The position numbers were made by a program, and so were the translations under genes. Below the pieces are notes generated by a model. That model was given only the letters and a program-made list of their open reading frames with translations. It ran no database searches and was not told the origin of the DNA. Below, one piece after another: positions 1 through 6,275 of a stretch of DNA of 8,381 bases; within the stretch, counting starts at the first letter, position 1, and every line of letters starts with the position of its first letter. This stretch comes from an uncultured Desulfobacteraceae bacterium (lineage in GTDB: Bacteria > Desulfobacterota > Desulfobacteria > Desulfobacterales > UBA2174): the NCBI GenBank assembly GCA_937982505.1, contig CALJLV010000114.1:1-8381 (forward strand), written 5' to 3'.

Positions 1-43
1 TTGACTGACGTGACTGGAGTTCAGACGTGTGCTCTTCCGATCT
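1..43 (+). other. Residual Illumina sequencing adapter (artefact)
   Basis: Bases 10-43 read GTGACTGGAGTTCAGACG and on through GCTCTTCCGATCT, which is the 34-base constant part of the Illumina TruSeq read-2/index primer. In that primer the index lies just upstream, preceded by a T. Base 1 is T and bases 2-9 (TGACTGAC) fit an 8-base i7 index in primer orientation. This stretch is library-construction sequence left on the contig end, not organismal DNA. It supplies false start codons, so any coding call that begins before base 44 is wrong. The adapter identity comes from established knowledge; the index reading is inference. Confidence 0.97.
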
Positions 44-679
44 GTGGCCACCGGCAAGGGGGCCGAGGACCTCATCGCCGCCGGGGTCGACGGGGTCAAG
101 ATCGGCATCGGCCCGGGCTCCATCTGCACCACGCGGATCGTGGCCGGGGTGGGGATCCCCCAGGTGACCGCCATCATGAACTGCCGTTCGATTTCCAGCA
201 AGACCGGGGTGCCGCTCATCGCCGACGGCGGGATCAAGTACTCGGGAGACGTGACCAAGGCCATCGGTGCCGGGGCCCATGTGGTGATGATCGGCGGTCT
301 GCTGGCCGGCACGGAGGAGAGCCCCGGAGAATTGATTCTCTTCCAGGGGCGCACCTACAAGGTCTACCGGGGCATGGGCTCCCTGGAGGCCATGCGCCAG
401 GGGAGCAAGGACCGCTACTACCAGGGGGAAAACGAGGCTCCGGACAAGCTGGTCCCCGAAGGCATCGTCGGCCGGGTGCCCTACCGGGGGCCGGTCTCCG
501 AGACGATTCTGCAGCTCGTGGGCGGTCTGAAGGCCGGGATGGGCTACGTGGGGTGCCGCACCATCGAGGAGCTGCGCGAAAAGGCGCGCTTTCGCAAGAT
601 TACCGCCGCCGGCATGCGCGAAAGCCACGTGCACGACGTGATCATCACCAAGGAGGCGCCCAACTACCGCATCGAGTGA
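44..679 (+). CDS. guaB: IMP dehydrogenase, C-terminal fragment (5' end missing)
   Basis: IMP dehydrogenase oxidises IMP to XMP with NAD+, the committed step of GMP synthesis, in the cytoplasm. Only the last 211 residues are present, against about 490 in the family. The N-terminal part of the barrel and the CBS (Bateman) pair are lost at the adapter junction. Visible hallmarks are the active-site loop GPGSICTTR, with the catalytic cysteine codon at 125-127; the IMP phosphate-binding stretch ADGGIKYSGD followed by MIGGLLAG; the GMGSLEAM segment; and the mobile flap with the catalytic Arg-Tyr pair (codons 413-418, in KDRYYQ). The tail SHVHDVIITKEAPNYRIE is typical of bacterial GuaB, and the gene ends in TGA at 677-679. 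dnaE follows 66 bases later on the same strand with no clear terminator between them, so co-transcription is likely. The identity is certain; the truncation is technical rather than a pseudogene. Confidence 0.97.
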   Translation: MATGKGAEDLIAAGVDGVKIGIGPGSICTTRIVAGVGIPQVTAIMNCRSISSKTGVPLIADGGIKYSGDVTKAIGAGAHVVMIGGLLAGTEESPGELILFQGRTYKVYRGMGSLEAMRQGSKDRYYQGENEAPDKLVPEGIVGRVPYRGPVSETILQLVGGLKAGMGYVGCRTIEELREKARFRKITAAGMRESHVHDVIITKEAPNYRIE

Positions 680-745
680 ATCCGTCCTGAAGGCCCTTGA
701 GCCCATTCGGATACATCCTTATCCATCATTGCAGGCGGTTCTGTC

Positions 746-3700
746 ATGGCATCCCCGTCCCCTCCATTCGTGCATCTGCATGTTCATACCCAGTACAGCC
801 TCCTCGACGGGGCCATCCGTCTCGAGGCGCTCTTCGAGCGGGCCGCGGCCTTCCAGATGGAGGCCGTGGCCATCACCGACCATGGGACCATGTACGGCGT
901 GCTGGAGTTCTACCAGATGGCGCGCAAGGCCGGGATCCGCCCCGTCATCGGCTGCGAATGCTATCTGGCGCCCCGGTCCATGACCGACCGGACGTCCATG
1001 GACGCCAAGGAGATGCGCCACCTGGTGCTGTTGGCCCGCGATCGGCAGGGGTACCGCAACCTGTGCGAGCTGGCCACCCGGGCCCAGCTGGACGGCTTTT
1101 ACTACAAGCCGCGCATCGACAAGGCCCTTCTCGAGGACCACTGCGCCGGGCTCATCGGCCTGTCGGCCTGCCTTCACGGAGAGATTCCGCGCCACATCCT
1201 GGCCGGGCGCCCCGATCTGGCCGATGCCGCGGCCCGCTACTACCAGCGGCTTTTCGGTGAGGACAACTTCTACCTCGAGGTGCAGCACAACGGGATCGCC
1301 GAACAGGAGCGGGTCAACCGCGCCCTGCGGGACATGAGCCAGCGCCTGTCCATCCCCCTGGTGGCCACCAACGACTGCCACTACCTGGATGCCGCCGACG
1401 CCCGGGCCCACGCGGTGCTGCTGTGCATCCAGACCGGCAAGACCATCCGCGATCCGAACCGTTTCCAGTTCGGCACCGACCAGCTCTACTTCAAATCGCC
1501 GGCCGAGATGGCGGCCTATTTCGCCGACTATCCCGGGGCCCTGGACAACACCCTGGCCATCGCCCGGCGCTGCCAGGTCGATTTCGAGTTCGGCGACTAC
1601 CATTTTCCCCAGTTTCCCAGCCCGGATCAGAAGCCGGAGGACCTTCTCTTCGAGGAAAAGGTCCGCGACGGGTTTGCCCGGCGCCTGGTGGTGCTCAAGG
1701 CCCAGCAGGCGGATCTGGACGAGGCCGCCTATCGCCGCCGGCTGGAATACGAGCTGGACACCATCCGCAAGATGGGCTTTTGCGGCTATTTTCTCATCGT
1801 CGCCGATTTCATCCGCTTCAGCCGGGAAAACGGCGTGCCGGTGGGGCCCGGCCGCGGTTCGGCCGCCGGCAGCATCGTGGCCTACAGCCTGGGAATCACC
1901 GATCTGGACCCCATCACCCACGGGCTGATTTTCGAGCGCTTTCTCAATCCGGAGCGCATCAGCATGCCGGACATCGACGTGGATTTTTGCATCAACGGGC
2001 GGGAGAAAACCTTCCACTACGTCTTCGACCGTTACGGGGGGGCCGACTACGTGGCCCAGATCATCACCTTCGGCAAGCTCAAGACCCGGGCGGTGATCCG
2101 CGACGTGGGCCGGGCCCTGGACATCCCCCTGGCCGAGGTGGATGTTCTGGCCAAGATGGTCCCCGACAAACTCAACATCAGCCTGGACGAGGCCCTGGTC
2201 CAGGAGCCGAAAATCCTGCGCCAGGCCGAGGAAAATCCCCAGATCGCCGAATTGATCCGCATCTGCCGCACCCTGGAAGGACTGCCGCGCCACGCCTCGA
2301 CCCATGCCGCCGGCGTGGTGATCGGCGACCGGCCCCTGGTGGAGTACCTGCCGTTGTGCCGAGGCAAAAAGGGGGAGGTGGTCACCCAGTTCGACATGCA
2401 CTGCGTGGAGAAGATCGGACTGGTGAAGTTCGATTTTCTCGGCCTGCGCAACCTGACGGTCATCGAAAACACCCTGCGGCTCATCCAAGACGGCGGCGGC
2501 CGGACGCCGGATCTGTCCAGCCTCAAACTGGACGACCCGGCAACCTTCGAGCTTCTCGGGGCCGGGGACACCACCGGCGTTTTCCAACTCGAAAGCAGCG
2601 GCATGAAGGATCTGCTGGTGCGGCTGCATCCGGAGACCTTCGCCGATATCACGGCCCTGGTGGCCCTCTACCGGCCCGGCCCCCTGGACAGCGGGATGGT
2701 GGAAGAGTTCGTCGAACGGCGCCACGGCCGCAAGGCGGTCACCTACCTGCTGCCCCAGTTGGAACCGATCCTCAAGGAAACCTACGGGGTGATCGTCTAC
2801 CAGGAGCAGGTGATGAACATCGCCGCGGCCCTGGCCGACTACACCATGGCCGACGCCGATGGCCTGCGCAAGGCCATGGGCAAGAAGATCGCCGAGATGA
2901 TGGCCAGGCACCGGGAAAAGTTTCTCGCCGGGGCCGCGGCCAAGGGCATCGCGCCCCAGAAAGCCACGGAGATCTTCGATCTGATGGAAAAATTCGGCCG
3001 CTACGGCTTCAACAAGGCCCACAGCGCGGCCTATGCCCTGATCACCTACCAGACCGCCTATCTCAAGGCCCACTATCCGTTGGAATTCATGGCCTCCCTG
3101 CTCACCAGCGAGATGCACGCCATCGACGGGGTGGTCAAGTTCATCGCCGAGTGCCGATCCCACGGGATCGAGGTCCTGCCGCCGGACATCAACCGCAGCG
3201 AAACGGTCTTCACCGTGGCCGACGGCAAGATCCGCTTCGGCCTGGTGGCGGTGAAGAATGTGGGCGAGGGGGCCATCGAAGCGATCCTGGAAGAGCGCCG
3301 GGCCAGCGGCCCCTTCGATTCGCTGTTCCACTTCTGCGAACGGGTGGATCTGCGCAAGGTCAACAAGCGGGTGGTGGAAAGCCTGATCCGCTGCGGCGCC
3401 TTCGACTGCACGGGGGATCCGCGGGCCGCCCTGCTGGCGGTCCTGGAAGAAGCCCTGGAATACGGCCAGCGGGTGCAAAAGAAGCGCTGCGACCCCCAGA
3501 TGGACCTCTTCGGGGCCTGCCAGGAGGTGGGCCTGCCCCTGGATCGGCCCCCCATGCCGTCCGGCGCGGTGCTCGACGAGCACGAATTGCTGGCCATGGA
3601 AAAGGAGTCGCTGGGGTTCTACATCAGCGGCCATCCCCTGGGGCGCCACGAACGGCGTCTGGAGAAATACGCCACCTGCGATGCCGAAGGCCTCAAGGAA

Positions 3701-4291
3701 GCCCCCGACGGCCAGACCGTGCGCATCGGCGGCCTGGTCAAGAGCACCAAGACCATCCGCACCCGAAAGGGGGAGTTGATGGGATTCGTGCAGATCGAAG
3801 ACCTCAACGGCCAGATGGAGATCGTGCTTTTCCCGTCGGTGTATGCCGAAGCCGGAGAGCTGCTGGTGGAGGATGCCGCCGTGCTGGTGCAGGGGGCGGT
3901 CAAGCGCGAAGAAAACGGGGTCAAGATCCTGGCCGACCGTTTCATCCCTATGGAGCGGGCCGAGGCGGTCTGGACGGCGCGGGTGGAGGTCCACCTGGAT
4001 CTGGAGCGCACCGACTCCTCACAACTCAACCATCTGGTCGAGCTTTTCGACCGCCACCCGGGGGACTGCCCGGTTCGGCTGCGGCTGTCGCATCCCGGCC
4101 GGGCCGAAGTGATCGTGGCCCCCTCCGATGCCTTCAAGGTGCGGGCCAGCCAGCGCCTGGCGCGGGCGGTGAACGGCCTGCTGGGCTACAAGGCCCTGGA
4201 GACCATCTGCACCCCGGTGGCGGCGGCGACGCCCCGCAACAGGGGCGGCGAGAATCGCTCCGGCCGCTTCAAGGTGCTGCAGGGCGGATGA
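746..4291 (+). CDS. dnaE: DNA polymerase III subunit alpha (DnaE type)
   Basis: This is the catalytic subunit of the replicative polymerase, 1181 residues (about 1160 in E. coli), and appears complete. The N-terminal PHP domain (about 8-215) opens with HLHVHTQYSLLDG and keeps TDHG at 44-47 and NDCHY at 209-213. The polymerase core has GPGRGSAAGS at 367-376. PDIDVDFC at 408-415 holds catalytic D409 and D411, and VKFDFLGLR places the third aspartate at D563. YRPGP is at 642-646 and the RYGFNKAHS element at about 752-760. An internal beta-clamp-binding motif, QMDLF, lies at 918-922. An OB fold begins at about 992 (VRIGGLVKSTKTIR) and is followed by a C-terminal domain. No DnaQ-like exonuclease is inserted, so this is DnaE and not PolC. 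The ATG at 746 is preceded by a modest AGGCGG ribosome site (733-738). The last 23 bases overlap the 3' end of the convergent DUF2156 gene. The gene lies directly after guaB and probably shares its transcript. Confidence 0.98.
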   Translation: MASPSPPFVHLHVHTQYSLLDGAIRLEALFERAAAFQMEAVAITDHGTMYGVLEFYQMARKAGIRPVIGCECYLAPRSMTDRTSMDAKEMRHLVLLARDRQGYRNLCELATRAQLDGFYYKPRIDKALLEDHCAGLIGLSACLHGEIPRHILAGRPDLADAAARYYQRLFGEDNFYLEVQHNGIAEQERVNRALRDMSQRLSIPLVATNDCHYLDAADARAHAVLLCIQTGKTIRDPNRFQFGTDQLYFKSPAEMAAYFADYPGALDNTLAIARRCQVDFEFGDYHFPQFPSPDQKPEDLLFEEKVRDGFARRLVVLKAQQADLDEAAYRRRLEYELDTIRKMGFCGYFLIVADFIRFSRENGVPVGPGRGSAAGSIVAYSLGITDLDPITHGLIFERFLNPERISMPDIDVDFCINGREKTFHYVFDRYGGADYVAQIITFGKLKTRAVIRDVGRALDIPLAEVDVLAKMVPDKLNISLDEALVQEPKILRQAEENPQIAELIRICRTLEGLPRHASTHAAGVVIGDRPLVEYLPLCRGKKGEVVTQFDMHCVEKIGLVKFDFLGLRNLTVIENTLRLIQDGGGRTPDLSSLKLDDPATFELLGAGDTTGVFQLESSGMKDLLVRLHPETFADITALVALYRPGPLDSGMVEEFVERRHGRKAVTYLLPQLEPILKETYGVIVYQEQVMNIAAALADYTMADADGLRKAMGKKIAEMMARHREKFLAGAAAKGIAPQKATEIFDLMEKFGRYGFNKAHSAAYALITYQTAYLKAHYPLEFMASLLTSEMHAIDGVVKFIAECRSHGIEVLPPDINRSETVFTVADGKIRFGLVAVKNVGEGAIEAILEERRASGPFDSLFHFCERVDLRKVNKRVVESLIRCGAFDCTGDPRAALLAVLEEALEYGQRVQKKRCDPQMDLFGACQEVGLPLDRPPMPSGAVLDEHELLAMEKESLGFYISGHPLGRHERRLEKYATCDAEGLKEAPDGQTVRIGGLVKSTKTIRTRKGELMGFVQIEDLNGQMEIVLFPSVYAEAGELLVEDAAVLVQGAVKREENGVKILADRFIPMERAEAVWTARVEVHLDLERTDSSQLNHLVELFDRHPGDCPVRLRLSHPGRAEVIVAPSDAFKVRASQRLARAVNGLLGYKALETICTPVAAATPRNRGGENRSGRFKVLQGG

Positions 4292-5159
4292 CCACGGCCT
4301 CCTTGCGGACAAAATCGGCCGGGTGGTAGGAGAGTTTGGCCTGGCGCAAGCCTTCATCGTCCAGGTCCTGTTCCCGATTCACCCATTGCAGGCCGTCGGC
4401 GCTGGCCTCTAGGAAGGCCTGGTTGATCATCTGGTAGGCGCCCTTGAACCGCGGATCGGCTTTTTCGAAGTGGATCAGCAGGGTGTCCGGCGTGAGGCGT
4501 TCGCCCACGGTGTAGGCCGCCATGTGATTGTCCACCCGCAGCACGCCGCCGCAGATGCCGGCCAGGCGGTTCCAATGGTTTAGAATGCGCAGGATGACGC
4601 GGTTTTCGGCGGCCAGCAGGTCCACGGCCTCACAGTCGCGCCAGGTGCACCAGTCGGCCTGCAGCCCCAGGGCCTCGGCCACGTGTTGAGCGTTCAGGGG
4701 CTCATAGGTGTACGGGTAGGTGCGGCGGAACTGGTTGAGAAGGTTCTTTTTCTTGTGATAGCGGTTGCCACCCAGGGTGATCAGATCCTGTACAGCATAG
4801 AGGTAGTCCCACTGACCGCGGGTCTGGCGGCGTTGAATCCGGTCTCCCAGGACCTCGTGCCAGAGTGAGGCCAAAGTCTCGGGAATCCGCTCCAGGTGCA
4901 GGTCGGTTTTCAGGGATTCCAGGCGCCGAACCCAGTCCACGGCCTGCCAGTCGCCCACGGGGGCCCACCAGCAGGGCTCCGGCCGCGTTCGGCGGATCCA
5001 CACCAGGGCATCCTCCCAGGCCCATTCCAGGCCGTAGGCGCCGGCCCATCCCCACAGGTTGATGAAACTGTAGTCCGAGCCGATCTGGGGGCAGGCGGCC
5101 AGGCGGCGGCGGTAGGCATCCTGGCGATCCAGGTCGATGGTATCGAAGGTCAGCGGCAT
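4269..5159 (-). CDS. DUF2156 / phosphatidylglycerol lysyltransferase-domain protein
   Basis: This 296-residue protein resembles the DUF2156 family (Pfam LPG_synthase_C), which has a GNAT-like acyltransferase fold related to the soluble catalytic half of MprF-type lysyl-phosphatidylglycerol synthases. Family-like segments in order are SDYSFINLWGWAGAYG (28-43), GNRYHKKKNLLNQF (131-144), AYTVGERL and LLIHFEKADPRFKGAYQMIN (215-246), and WVNREQDLDDEGLRQAKLSYHP (259-280). There is no membrane segment or signal peptide, so the large flippase domain of true MprF is absent and the protein should be cytoplasmic. The substrate cannot be named; stand-alone members are mostly uncharacterised and may be aminoacyl-tRNA-dependent transferases. 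The ATG at 5159 is chosen because a purine-rich GGGAGGGGGAGG site lies just upstream and the family-like sequence starts there. An in-frame extension towards 5291 has no family character. Its 3' end overlaps dnaE by 23 bases. Confidence 0.88.
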   Translation of the reverse strand: MPLTFDTIDLDRQDAYRRRLAACPQIGSDYSFINLWGWAGAYGLEWAWEDALVWIRRTRPEPCWWAPVGDWQAVDWVRRLESLKTDLHLERIPETLASLWHEVLGDRIQRRQTRGQWDYLYAVQDLITLGGNRYHKKKNLLNQFRRTYPYTYEPLNAQHVAEALGLQADWCTWRDCEAVDLLAAENRVILRILNHWNRLAGICGGVLRVDNHMAAYTVGERLTPDTLLIHFEKADPRFKGAYQMINQAFLEASADGLQWVNREQDLDDEGLRQAKLSYHPADFVRKEAVVIRPAAP

Positions 5160-5194
5160 GCGGCCTCCCCCTCCCGTGGTGTCCATGGGGATGG

Positions 5195-5236
5195 GCGCCG
5201 AAAGGGACCGCGTCCCGTTCTCGGTCCGGCCGGCGC
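5195..5236. repeat. Nested inverted repeat in the DUF2156 leader
   Basis: Outer arms GCGCCG (5195-5200) and CGGCGC (5231-5236) enclose a perfect 5-bp stem, GGGAC (5204-5208) and GTCCC (5212-5216), with a 3-base loop. It lies between the predicted minus-strand promoter and the start codon at 5159, so it would be transcribed in that leader. Short G+C stems arise readily by chance in DNA like this, so function is uncertain. Confidence 0.4.
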
Positions 5237-5299
5237 ATCGGTTTCCGTGCAATCCTCGCCGCAAGGGCGCGCATCCGCGGCCCCAGCGCAAAAAATCTC

Positions 5300-5327
5300 T
5301 TTATGATGGCGCGGACGGCGTTGTCAA
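5300..5327 (-). promoter_or_regulatory. Sigma-70-like promoter for the DUF2156 gene
   Basis: On the minus strand a perfect -35 hexamer TTGACA (5327-5322) is followed after 16 bases by CATAAA (5305-5300), which matches TATAAT at four of six positions. The element lies in a small A+T-richer pocket of a G+C-rich region and points at the DUF2156 gene. It would give a leader of about 130 bases before the ATG at 5159. Only the sequence match is seen; activity is inferred. Confidence 0.55.
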
Positions 5328-5458
5328 GAAACCCCGAGGCCTTCACGACCAGGGATCCGCCGTCCAGGACACCGGGGGGAGCGGTACAGCCGGAAAAAAT
5401 CCCTCCCAGGGAGGATCGCAAAACGTTGACCAGGCCGTGGGCGTCGGGCGAACCCGGC

Positions 5459-5488
5459 TTGACAGGGCTTCGGGGCCTTGACTATGGT
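5459..5488 (+). promoter_or_regulatory. Sigma-70-like promoter for yqgE
   Basis: A perfect TTGACA (5459-5464) is followed after 18 bases by TATGGT (5483-5488), which matches TATAAT at four of six positions including TAT and the final T. It faces yqgE and would give a leader of about 90 bases containing the hairpin at 5531-5567. Activity is inferred from sequence match and position only. Confidence 0.5.
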
Positions 5489-5530
5489 GTCGGCGCAACG
5501 GGCCGCGCGCAGCCCGGATTCGGCGTTCAG

Positions 5531-5567
5531 GCCGCGCCGGGGATGTTTCACGCCTCGCCGGCGCGGC
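5531..5567 (+). promoter_or_regulatory. Perfect 10-bp G+C hairpin in the yqgE leader
   Basis: GCCGCGCCGG (5531-5540) and CCGGCGCGGC (5558-5567) are exact reverse complements separated by a 17-base loop. The right arm ends one base before the GGGGAGGA ribosome binding site of yqgE (5569-5576). As RNA this would be a very stable stem against the ribosome site. No U-run follows, so it is not a standard terminator. It could affect ribosome access or mRNA stability. Confidence 0.6.
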
Positions 5568-5584
5568 AGGGGAGGAAATACCGC

Positions 5585-6148
5585 ATGGACCCATCCGTTT
5601 GGCTCAAGGGGCAGCTGCTGGTGGCGATGCCCGGTCTCGACGATCCCCATTTTCACCAGAGCGTCACCTGCATCGGCGAGCACAGCGATCAGGGGGCCAT
5701 GGGCATCGTCGTCAACCGGACCCATGAGGCCCTCACGGCCGGCGCGATCTTCCAGGAGCTGCATCTGGCCTGCAGCCCCGAGGCGGCCGGCCGGCCCCTC
5801 TTCATGGGCGGTCCGGTGCATGCCAACGAAGTCTTCATCCTCCACGGACCGCCCCTGCGATGGCAGGGGAGTTTCACCGTGACCGCCTCGCTGGCCATGA
5901 GCAACAGCATCGACCTGCTGCGGGCCATCGCGGAGGGGCAGGGCCCCCGATCCTACCTCATCAGCCTGGGGTGCGCCGGCTGGGGCCCCGGTCAGCTGGA
6001 GGCCGAGATGCGCCAGAATGCCTGGTTGACGGCCCCCATGGACGAGGGGATCCTCTTCGAAACGGCCGTCTCCCGGCGCTGGGCGGCGGCTCTGCAGCGG
6101 CTGGGCATCGATCCGGCCCGGCTTTCGGCGGCGGCCGGGTCGGCGTGA
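5585..6148 (+). CDS. yqgE: YqgE/AlgH family protein (DUF179)
   Basis: This 187-residue protein has the usual length and pattern of the YqgE/AlgH (DUF179) family, compact soluble proteins whose biochemical role is unsettled. AlgH was linked to alginate regulation in Pseudomonas, but a direct DNA-binding role is not established. Family hallmarks in order are GQLLVAMPGLDDPHFHQSVTCI (9-30), GAMGIVVNR (37-45), MGGPVHANEVFILH (74-87) and the signature GCAGWGPGQLEAEMRQNAWL (129-148). The ATG at 5585 is chosen because a strong GGGGAGGA site lies 8 bases upstream and the conserved sequence begins within ten residues. The same frame is open back to 5303, but that extension carries no family-like sequence. 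In many bacteria yqgE sits beside the Holliday junction resolvase gene ruvX (yqgF). Here no such partner is seen, and a dynamin-like GTPase gene follows after 127 bases. Confidence 0.95.
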   Translation: MDPSVWLKGQLLVAMPGLDDPHFHQSVTCIGEHSDQGAMGIVVNRTHEALTAGAIFQELHLACSPEAAGRPLFMGGPVHANEVFILHGPPLRWQGSFTVTASLAMSNSIDLLRAIAEGQGPRSYLISLGCAGWGPGQLEAEMRQNAWLTAPMDEGILFETAVSRRWAAALQRLGIDPARLSAAAGSA

Positions 6149-6165
6149 CCGCGGGACTGGACCGG

Positions 6166-6184
6166 TTTGACAATTTTTGACAAT
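6166..6184 (+). repeat. Tandem direct repeat TTTGACAAT x2
   Basis: TTTGACAAT occurs at 6166-6174 and again at 6176-6184, ten bases apart start to start, which is about one DNA helical turn. Both copies contain TTGACA. The second serves as the -35 element of the predicted promoter downstream, so the repeat could be a regulator site or a doubled -35. The repeat is certain; its role is inferred. Confidence 0.75.
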
Positions 6185-6205
6185 CGGTGCGGCCCCGTGT
6201 ATGAA
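6177..6205 (+). promoter_or_regulatory. Sigma-70-like promoter for the dynamin-like GTPase gene
   Basis: A perfect TTGACA (6177-6182) stands 17 bases before TATGAA (6200-6205), which matches TATAAT at four of six positions. Transcription would begin near 6212, about 64 bases before the ATG at 6276. The in-frame ATG at 6201 falls inside the -10 element, so it would not be on this transcript. This is the best-spaced promoter match in the window, but its activity is inferred. Confidence 0.6.
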
Positions 6206-6275
6206 GCAACGCGTGTCCGCACCCTGCCCGGGAGCTGAAAATCCACCGATATCTCTACGTTCTGGTTGCCGCCTG

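Larger units (their letters stand above)
5160..5584. other. Divergent intergenic region, 425 bases, no gene seen
   Basis: This region separates the DUF2156 gene (leftward) from yqgE (rightward). It holds one promoter-like TTGACA element for each direction, a nested inverted repeat at 5195-5236, a short dyad at 5402-5414 and a 10-bp hairpin at 5531-5567. Open frames cross it on both strands, including in-frame 5' extensions of both flanking genes. None looks like a protein family, and good ribosome sites favour the inner starts, so I call no gene here. Confidence 0.7.

Noticed and set aside
697..725. A possible promoter for dnaE (TTGAGC with TATCCA at 17 bases)
   Set aside because: The -10 matches TATAAT at only three positions and the -35 is imperfect. 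Read-through from guaB is the simpler explanation.
719..3994. A 1091-codon open frame on the minus strand opposite dnaE
   Set aside because: It is an antisense shadow of the third-position G/C bias in dnaE. The translation is rich in H, G, Q and D with no recognisable domain, while the plus frame is an unambiguous DnaE.
1423..4329. A 968-codon plus-strand frame inside dnaE
   Set aside because: It is an out-of-frame reading of dnaE dominated by P, G and R, as expected from G+C-rich codons read one base off, with no family resemblance.
5160..5291. A longer DUF2156 protein starting at 5291 or 5186
   Set aside because: The ATG at 5159 is preceded by a strong purine-rich ribosome site and family-like sequence begins there. 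The extension is arginine- and glycine-rich with no conserved character.
5303..5584. A longer yqgE starting at 5303
   Set aside because: The extra 94 residues lack family similarity, cross the predicted promoter and hairpin, and the ATG at 5585 has an excellent ribosome site and gives the normal family length.
6149..6166. A terminator after yqgE
   Set aside because: Only stems of 3-4 bp can be drawn and there is no U-run directly after them, so no intrinsic terminator can be supported.
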